A DNA stretch of 64,000 nucleotides from Diacronema lutheri (lineage: Eukaryota; Haptophyta; Pavlovophyceae; Pavlovales; Pavlovaceae), in assembly GCA_019448385.1 (NCBI GenBank), contig JAGTXO010000017.1:186001-250000 (forward strand), written 5' to 3'. A model generated the notes under the pieces. It saw nothing but the letters and a program-made list of their open reading frames with translations, did no database searches and had not been told where the DNA came from. Shown here one piece after another: positions 57,269 through 64,000 of this stretch (the stretch's first letter is position 1; each line of letters starts with the position of its first letter). Position numbers and translations under genes: made by a program.

Positions 57269-59287
57269 TCAAGTTCCAACTGTCGGTGTCGCCGAACTGA
57301 GGCTGGGGTGTGCCAAGGGGAGCGTCGTGCAGTGCGGCAGCACAGTGGGAAAGCGCGACGGAGATGATGGCATTCTTGCGCTCCAGCTGAACGTCCTCAT
57401 CGGCCCTTCGGACATGCGGCGCGAGCGGCGTGCGCGGCGATCTTGGTGCTTGAGCTGCTGCGCCAACGCGTCCAGCCGCTCGCGCAGCACGGCGCGCGCG
57501 CCCATATTAAACGTCGCGAGGCCGCCAAAGCCAATATCGATCACCGAAAAGAGCCGCTCGGCCGTGCGCCCGCCGTGGCACTCGGCGTGCTCCACGCGGA
57601 ACGCCTCGAGCCCCGCGGCCGCGCGCGTGACGGCGCGCTGCTCCTCGTCGAGCCGCCGTGCGGTAGCGTCCGCGTGCAGGTCGTTGCCGTGTTGGCTCGG
57701 CAGTGCGTCGGCCTCAGCAGCCGCGCGCGGCCAGCCGGCGCACAGGAGCACCGTCGCGCGCGTGTCGCCCACGTGCATCCACACGAAGAGCTCGACGACG
57801 CACCACAGCCGCTCGAGGTAGCTCGGCATGAGCAGGACGACGAACGACTTGCAGCTCGCCACGAACACGGGCAGAAGCGCGAGCTGCGTGTCGAGGTCGT
57901 CCGGCGAGAGGCATGCCTTGTCAAGCCAGATGGTCGGCTCGCGCCCGCCCGAGCCGCGCTTGAACGCCTCGCGGTACGACTGCAGCAGCGCCCATTTGGC
58001 CGCCCCGTCGGACCGCCAGCTGTGCGAGACGAAGGCTGCGCGGAGGGTCCGCCACGCGGCGGCGGGGGCAAGCCGCGGTGAGGCGGAACGAAAGCCCAGA
58101 CGCACCGAAGCTGAGAGAGGCACGTGCGCACGGCGCGCGCGCGCTCGCGCGATACGCGGCAGTGGCGGCCGAGCGGGACACGCCGCACTGCTGCGCGCCG
58201 CACGCTCCTCACCGTCGATGTCGCCAAACTTTGCCGGCTGGGAATGCGCGCGCAGGGCGGGGTCGGCCACATTGGACGCAAGGTCGCTCTCGCGCAGCAG
58301 GTCGATGCGCAGCGAGCGCAGCGTCGACAGCGCCTTGGTGTGTACGTCGTCAACCCGGCGCGAGCCGATGAGCGTCGCGATGCCGACCGCGGTGCTTGCA
58401 CCCTCGCCTCGGCTCGCGAGCCAGCCGTGCACAATCTCGCGGACGTTTCGCAGCCACGTGAATGTCGCCATCGCGGCCAAAGCAGCGCTGCGGACGCACA
58501 CCAGCGCAAATGAAAGCTTGTTGGCTGGAAGGACCCCGGCGGCAAGCATGCCCAGCGCCGAGCCCAGCTCACCCGCCGCGAGGCAGCACGTCGTCACGCC
58601 CAGCGTCGTCCACACCGTGTCGAGCAGCGCGCGCGGGACGCGCGTGGTTGAGGCACGCGTCGCGAGCTGGAAACGCGCGAGCGCGGCGCTCGCGTACACG
58701 GCGAGCCCGAGCATGCACGCGGCGCGGAACGCGTAGCGCCACGCAAGGTACCACGCAAGGAACCAGCATGGCGCGCTGCCGGCCAGCAAATGGACACGAT
58801 GCGCAATATCCGCAAGGCCGCAGCACGCGCCGACCTCGTCGCACGGCTCGACCACCGGGCCGATAGTGAGGCGCAGCCTGCGAACGGACATCGCGCATCC
58901 AAATGCCGCCGCGCACGCGATGAGCGCCGTGCACGCGACCACCTCCGTGCGCCGTGACGGCTGCGGCGAGAAGAGCAGGGCCCATACAGCCGCAGTGAAC
59001 AGCACAATGGCCGCCGTCTCGACGACTGGCGACCGCACAAGAGTAAACATGGAGCCCATGCTCGTCGAGAAGCACACGAGCGCGAGCGCGAGTGGCGGCA
59101 GCTGCGTTCGAAGCTGCAGAGCGCGGCCTTGCGCGCGCGCGTTCGACAAAAAACCGCGCATGTCGGCGACGGTGCTCAGCCGCAGGCCGCTGCCGCGCGC
59201 CACGCGCCCGGCGGCCGCGTCGGCGCGCCGCTCTGCGCGGCGCATGCGCGCGCTCAGCGGGAGACCCTCGGGCAGGATACGCGTCAT
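57269..59287 (-). CDS. Polytopic membrane protein with TIR-like cytosolic domain (copy 1)
   Basis: 672 aa, single exon. About six hydrophobic segments (residues 65-285, e.g. LALALVCFSTSMGSMFTL, TAAIVLFTAAVWALLF, CWFLAWYLAWRYAF, GVTTCCLAAGELGSALG, VRSAALAAMATFTWL) precede a soluble domain: AAFVSHSWRSDGAAKWALL, then IWLDKACLSPDDLD, FVASCKSFVVLLMPSYLERLWCVVELFVW. This follows the TIR-like layout (SHSW..D, D-K loop, WC-x-x-EL), common in protist receptor-like proteins. A helical segment (ARRLDEEQRAVTRAAAGLEAF) follows. Likely a signalling receptor or NADase-type effector at a membrane, by inference. Its C-terminus diverges from copy 2 after ALAQQL. Confidence 0.7.
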   Translation of the reverse strand: MTRILPEGLPLSARMRRAERRADAAAGRVARGSGLRLSTVADMRGFLSNARAQGRALQLRTQLPPLALALVCFSTSMGSMFTLVRSPVVETAAIVLFTAAVWALLFSPQPSRRTEVVACTALIACAAAFGCAMSVRRLRLTIGPVVEPCDEVGACCGLADIAHRVHLLAGSAPCWFLAWYLAWRYAFRAACMLGLAVYASAALARFQLATRASTTRVPRALLDTVWTTLGVTTCCLAAGELGSALGMLAAGVLPANKLSFALVCVRSAALAAMATFTWLRNVREIVHGWLASRGEGASTAVGIATLIGSRRVDDVHTKALSTLRSLRIDLLRESDLASNVADPALRAHSQPAKFGDIDGEERAARSSAACPARPPLPRIARARARRAHVPLSASVRLGFRSASPRLAPAAAWRTLRAAFVSHSWRSDGAAKWALLQSYREAFKRGSGGREPTIWLDKACLSPDDLDTQLALLPVFVASCKSFVVLLMPSYLERLWCVVELFVWMHVGDTRATVLLCAGWPRAAAEADALPSQHGNDLHADATARRLDEEQRAVTRAAAGLEAFRVEHAECHGGRTAERLFSVIDIGFGGLATFNMGARAVLRERLDALAQQLKHQDRRARRSRRMSEGPMRTFSWSARMPSSPSRFPTVLPHCTTLPLAHPSLSSATPTVGT

Positions 59288-59423
59288 GCGACGTCACTCT
59301 TTCTTTAAGCCGTCACTGTTTCCAGGTCTGGGCTAAAGCTGAAACGGTTGCTGCCATCGTGATTTCCCTGAGGAACTGAAGTAAGCGCCGAAAATTATGA
59401 ACTGAGCGTACCCATAGTTATAT
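59288..59423. promoter_or_regulatory. AT-rich leader upstream of copy 1 membrane protein
   Basis: Contains CTTTCTTTAAGCC, GTGATTTCCCTGAGG, CGAAAATTATGAACTG and CATAGTTATATACTAAC. Clearly AT-richer than neighbours; a promoter for the minus-strand gene is plausible. Confidence 0.35.
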
Positions 59424-62330
59424 ACTAACGACGCTTTCCGACGGGTCAACAGATGGGGTCAGGAAGTGCGCAGCGAGGCGCCAGGCGGAGCAGGCCCAAA
59501 GGCCCACACGCGCCTAGCCACCGCGCGCCGCCGCCCGCGCGCCGCCGCACCGGTGGCCGCCGTCAATCACACCGCCGGCCGACGCGCACGCGCACGCCGA
59601 GGCCCGAAGATCGTCGGCGACGACCGCCACCCCCGAGCCGCCGCCTGCCACGTCGCCAAGCCGCCCGCCGCCGCTGCAGAGCGCGACGCCCGCCGCCAGC
59701 GAGCCACCGCCCTCCCCGCCGCGTCGCAGCCCCCTGCCGCCGCCGCGAAGCGCACCGCCACCCGCCGCCAGCGTGGCAAGCGCCGCGATGCTGGCCGCGT
59801 GGCCGCGCACGCGCGCCCCGCCATCCCCAAACCCACCGACCGGGGCGAAAAGTACGTTGTTCGCGGTGCCGGCGCAGTCGATGGGCAGGGGCGGCGGGGC
59901 GCGCGGAGCGCGGCCAGCAGAGCGCGAGTGCGCAGCCGTCGCAAGCGAAGGTTTCGTCGTAGAGAAGGCCACGCCGCCGTCGCTCGTGCGGCCGTGCGCG
60001 CGCGCCCCGCCACCCCCAAACCCACCGACCGGGGCGAAAAGTACGTTGTTCGCGGTGCCGGCGCAGTCGATGGGCAGGGGCGGCGGGGCGCGCGGAGCGC
60101 GGCCAGCAGAGCGCGAGGGCGCAGCCGTCGCAAGCGAAGGTTTCCTAGTAGAGAAGGCCACGCCGCCGTCGCTCGTGCGGCCGTGCGCGCGCGCCCCGCC
60201 ACCCCCAAACCCACCGACCGGGGCGAAAAGTACGTTGTTCGCGGTGCCGGCGCAGTCGATGGGCAGGGGCGGCGGGGCGCGCGGAGCGCGGCCATCAGAG
60301 CGCGAGGGCGCACCCGTCGCAAGCGAAGGTACTAACGACGCTTACATGCGGGTCAGCAGGAGGGGCGCGCACGGGGCCGAGGCTGGACAAACCGAGCGAA
60401 AGGGCGCACGCAACATCAGGCCGAAATCAGGGCGTCGACCCTGTGCACGCCGGCAGCGGGAACGGCTGGGACGGCAAGGACGTGGCAGGACGGGACACCC
60501 ACACACGCCTATATAATAACGACGCTTCCGACGGGTCAGGAAGTGCGGGGTCAGGAAGTGCGCAGCGAGGCGCCAGGCGGAGCAGGCCCATAGGCCCACA
60601 CGCGCCTAGCCACCGCGCGCCGCCGCCCGCGCGCCGCCGCACCGGTGGCCGCCGTCAACCACACCACCGGCCGACGCGCACGCGCACGCCGAGGCCCGAA
60701 GATCGTCGGCAACGACCGCCACCCCCGAGCCGCCGCCTGCCACGTCGCCCAGCCGCCCGCCGCCGCTGCAGAGCGCGACGCCCGCCGCCAGCGAGCCACC
60801 GCCCTCCCCGCCGCGTCGCAGTCCCCTGTCGCCGCCGCGAAGCGCACCGCCACCCGCCGCCAGCGTGGCAAGCGCCGCGATGCTGGCCGCGTGGCCGCGC
60901 ACGCGCGCCCCGCCATCCCCAAACCCACCGACCGGGGCGAAAAGTACGTTGTTCGCGGTGCCGGCGCAGTCGACGGGCAGGGGCGGCGGGGCGCGCGGAG
61001 CGCGGCCAGCAGAGCGCGAGGGCGCAGCCGTCGCAAGCGAAGGTTTCGTCGTAGAGAAGGCCACGCCGCCGTCGCTCGTGCGGCCGTGCGCGCGCGCCCT
61101 GCCACCCCCAAACCCACCGACCGGGCCGAAAAGTACGTTGTTCGCGGTGCCGGCGCAGTCGATGGGCAGGGGCGGCGGGGCGCGCGGAGCGCGGCCAGCA
61201 GAGCGCGAGGGCGCAGCCGTCGCAAGCGAAGGTTTCCTCGTAGAGAAGGCCACGCCGCCGTCGCTCGTGCGGCCGTGCGCGCGCGCCCCGCCACCCCCAA
61301 ACCCACCGACCGGGGCGAAAAGTACGTTGTTCGCGGTGCCGGCGCAGTCGATGGGCAGGGGCGGCGGGGCGCGCGGAGCGCGGCCATCAGAGCGCGAGGG
61401 CGCACCCGTCGCAAGCGAAGGTACTAACGACGCTTACATGCGGGTCAGCAGGAGGGGCGCGCACGGGGCCGAGGCTGGACAAACCGAGCGAAAGGGCGCA
61501 CGCAACATCAGGCCGAAATCAGGGCGTCGACCCTGTGCACGCCGGCAGCGGGAACGGCTGGGACGGCAAGGACGTGGCAGGACGGGACACCCACACACGC
61601 CTATATAATAACGACGCTTCCGACGGGTCAGGAAGTGCGGGGTCAGGAAGTGCGCAGCGAGGCGCCAGGCGGAGCAGGCCCATAGGCCCACACGCGCCTA
61701 GCCACCGCGCGCCGCCGCCCGCGCGCCGCCGCACCGGTGGCCGCCGTCAACCACACCACCGGCCGACGCGCACGCGCACGCCGAGGCCCGAAGATCGTCG
61801 GCAACGACCGCCACCCCCGAGCCGCCGCCTGCCACGTCGCCCAGCCGCCCGCCGCCGCTGCAGAGCGCGACGCCCGCCGCCAGCGAGCCACCGCCCTCCC
61901 CGCCGCGTCGCAGTCCCCTGTCGCCGCCGCGAAGCGCACCGCCACCCGCCGCCAGCGTGGCAAGCGCCGCGATGCTGGCCGCGTGGCCGCGCACGCGCGC
62001 CCCGCCATCCCCAAACCCACCGACCGGGGCGAAAAGTACGTTGTTCGCGGTGCCGGCGCAGTCGACGGGCAGGGGCGGCGGGGCGCGCGGAGCGCGGCCA
62101 TCAGAGCGCGAGGGCGCAGCCGTCGCAAGCGAAGGTTTCGTCGTAGAGAAGGCCACGCCGCCGTCGCTCGTGCGGCCGTGCGCGCGCGCCCTGCCACCCC
62201 CAAACCCACCGACCGGGGCGAAAAGTACGTTGTTCGCGGTGCCGGCGCAGTCGATGGGCAGGGGCGGCGGGGCGCGCGGAGCGCTGCCAGCAGAGCGCGA
62301 GGGCGCAGCCTGGATGGCCAAGGCAGGCGT
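59424..62330. repeat. Three tandem copies of a 1092-bp unit with inner sub-repeats
   Basis: Units begin near 59424, 60516 and 61608; corresponding positions are exactly 1092 bp apart. The third is truncated near 62330. Each full unit contains three copies of a sub-repeat of about 185 bp (marked by CCCAAACCCACCGACCGG and GTACGTTGTTCGCGGTGCC) and ends with GGTACTAACGACGCTTACATG, then CCTATATAATAACGACGCTTC. All six frames are largely open, so coding status cannot be judged. The TATATAA box repeated per unit hints at repeated promoters. Confidence 0.88.
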
Positions 62331-62647
62331 CGTCAAGGCAGCCGGCGTTCCGAAGCTGCCGGCCGGCACGGCCGCGCCGGCGCGCGCCGCGCCGACGGGG
62401 ACCACGGCGCCTCGCAGCTGTTCCAAAAAAAAACTTTATTATGGGGAATTCGATTTCAGTGCAATGCGCACGCGCCCCGAAAGGCGCATGTGGGCCGACG
62501 GACGCATGACGCATCGCCAAATGTGCAACGCTCCCGGCGGGCGCCGCGGCCTCGACCGTGTGCGGTCGCAAAATATCTCGTCACCTTGCCACTTGACGCC
62601 TTTGCAGGCTGCCGCGTTCGCAGTCACCGACGCGATCTGATCAGAAA
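62331..62647. other. Junction between tandem array and copy 2 membrane protein
   Basis: Holds an Ala/Pro-rich frame (MAKAGVVKAAGVPKLPAG at 62314), A9 followed by CTTTATTATGG (62425-62446), a possible insertion tail, and the end of the duplicated block. No supported gene. Confidence 0.5.
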
Positions 62648-64000
62648 TTAAGACGCGCGCCGCAGCGCAGGTGGCGAGCGCGACGGGAGGGCGGCCATGC
62701 GCCCAGTGAACGCTCTCGTCAGCAACTCAGACACGCGGCGCGCATGGCGCAGCTCGTTCTCCAGCTGCTGCGCCAACGCGTCCAGCCGCTCGCGCAGCAC
62801 GGCGCGCGCGACCGCGTCAAACGTCGCGAGGCCGCCAAAGCCAATATCGATCACCGAAAAGAGCCGCTCGGCCGTGCGCCCGCCGTGGCACTCGGCCTGC
62901 TCCACGCGGAACGCCTCGAGCCCCGCGGCCGCGCGCGTGACGGCGCGCTGCTCCTCGTCGAGCCGCCGTGCGGTAGCGTCCGCGTGCAGGTCGTTGCCGT
63001 GTTGCCTCGGCAGTGCGTCGGCCTCGGCGGCCGCGCGCGGCCAGCCGGCGCACAGGAGCACCGTCGCGCGCATGTCGCCCACGTGCATCCACACGAAGAG
63101 CTCGACGACGCACCACAGCCGCTCGAGGTAGCTCGGCATGAGCAGGACGACGAACGACTTGCAGCTCGCCACGAACACGGGCAGAAGCGCGAGCTGCGTG
63201 TCGAGGTCGTCCGGCGAGAGGCATGCCTTGTCAAGCCAGATGGTCGGCTCGCGCCCGCCCGAGCCGCGCTTGAAAGCCTCGCGGTACGACTGCAGCAGCG
63301 CCCATTTGGCCGCCCCGTCGGACCGCCAGCTGTGCGAGATGAACGCTGCGCGGAGGGTCCGCAATGCGGTGGCGGGGGCAAGCCGCGGTGAGGCGGAACG
63401 AAAGCCCAGACGCACCGAAGCTGAGAGAGGCACGTGCGCACGGCGCGCGCGCGCTCGCGCGATACGCGGCAGTGGCGGCCGAGCGGGCCACGCCGCACTG
63501 CTGCGCGCCGCACGCTCCTCACCGTCGATGTCGCCAAACTTTGCCGGCTGGGAAAGCGCGCGCAGGGCGGGGTCGGCCACATTGGACGCAAGGTCGCTCT
63601 CGCGCAGCAGGTCCATGCGCAGCGAGCGCAGCGTCGACAGCGCCCTGGACTGTACGTCATCAATCGGGCGCGAGCCGATGAGCGTCGCGATGCCGACCGC
63701 GGTGCTTGCACCCTCGCCTCGGCTCGCGAGCCAGCCGTGCACAACCTCGCGGACGTTTCGCAGCCACGTGAATGTCGCCATCGCGGCAAAAGCAGCGCTG
63801 CGGACGCACACCAGCGCAAATTCGAGCCCATTTGCGGGCAGGGCCCCGGCCAAAAGCATCGCAAGCGCTGAGCCCAGTTCACCCGCCGCGAGGCAGCACG
63901 TCGTCACGCCCAGCGTCGTCCACACCGTGTCGAGCAGCGCGCGCGGGACGTGGGTGGTTGAGGCACGCGTCGCGAGCAGGAAGCGCGCGAGCGCGGCGCT
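62648..64000 (-). CDS. Polytopic membrane protein with TIR-like domain (copy 2, 5' end beyond window)
   Basis: Paralogue of the 57269-59287 gene, at least 450 codons in the window, continuing past 64000. The shared part runs from SAALARF to ALAQQL with only scattered substitutions. The TIR-like domain is almost identical (AAFISHSWRSDGAAKWALL, PTIWLDKACLSPDDLD). The last 35 residues differ (ENELRHARRVSELLTRAF...). The last two hydrophobic segments are visible. Direct orientation with copy 1 and the tandem array between them point to segmental duplication; near identity suggests it is recent or kept by gene conversion. Confidence 0.72.
   Translation of the reverse strand, partial: SAALARFLLATRASTTHVPRALLDTVWTTLGVTTCCLAAGELGSALAMLLAGALPANGLEFALVCVRSAAFAAMATFTWLRNVREVVHGWLASRGEGASTAVGIATLIGSRPIDDVQSRALSTLRSLRMDLLRESDLASNVADPALRALSQPAKFGDIDGEERAARSSAAWPARPPLPRIARARARRAHVPLSASVRLGFRSASPRLAPATALRTLRAAFISHSWRSDGAAKWALLQSYREAFKRGSGGREPTIWLDKACLSPDDLDTQLALLPVFVASCKSFVVLLMPSYLERLWCVVELFVWMHVGDMRATVLLCAGWPRAAAEADALPRQHGNDLHADATARRLDEEQRAVTRAAAGLEAFRVEQAECHGGRTAERLFSVIDIGFGGLATFDAVARAVLRERLDALAQQLENELRHARRVSELLTRAFTGRMAALPSRSPPALRRAS

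Noticed and set aside
59453-62651. Several long open frames in the 1092-bp tandem units (both strands)
   Set aside because: All frames are open because of composition; none shows a recognisable domain, so none is called as a gene.

Overview
The window looks like nuclear DNA from a very GC-rich unicellular alga with a secondary, red-derived plastid. A haptophyte is my best guess, by inference and not proven. The reasons are: dense genes on both strands; short introns of about 150-800 bp with GT-AG and several GC-AG borders; a nuclear phosphoribulokinase and a plastid-type ribosomal protein L4, both with signal-peptide-plus-transit leaders; a GT29 sialyltransferase; mitochondrial carriers; and protist-style receptor and kinase genes. 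Many proteins carry Ala/Gly/Pro-rich inserts, and homopolymer G/C runs and minisatellites are common in introns.

Layout. 1-2681: 3' part of a Trf4-type poly(A) polymerase (+). 2790-3941: type 2 diacylglycerol acyltransferase (-). 4049-18267: what I read as one enormous minus-strand gene of seven exons and about 4025 aa. It joins a CRAL-TRIO/Sec14-like start, a SelW/SelT-like Rdx fold, two cyclic-nucleotide-binding domains and a phosphagen-kinase-like end whose active site looks degenerate. 18271-20590: secreted trypsin-like protease and sialyltransferase. 20747-24706: a RimP-like protein, then three mitochondrial-carrier-family proteins. 24805-31401: a five-exon gene fusing the bacterial partners ViaA (VWA) and RavA (MoxR AAA+) into one polypeptide. 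31540-37965: NHA-type Na+/H+ antiporter and a CAMK-like protein kinase. 38237-46000: plastid L4, an unknown secreted protein, a nodulin-like MFS transporter, a small membrane protein and phosphoribulokinase. 46195-49099: sulfotransferase and an unknown protein with apparent frame changes.

49216-53453 is a transposon-rich island: a hAT transposase remnant, a Harbinger-like MITE with a TTA target duplication, a TIR-bounded 673-bp element and an intact-looking pogo/CENP-B-type transposase. 53960-56959 holds a coiled-coil protein and a small mitochondrial ATP-synthase-f-like protein. The window ends with two near-identical polytopic membrane proteins carrying a TIR-like domain (57269-59287 and 62648 to the end), separated by three tandem copies of a 1092-bp unit.

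The two most unusual items are the ViaA-RavA fusion and the CRAL-TRIO/Rdx/cNMP/phosphagen-kinase fusion. In both, splice phase and protein homology agree at every junction. All homology calls are from motif recognition by eye; no database search was run.
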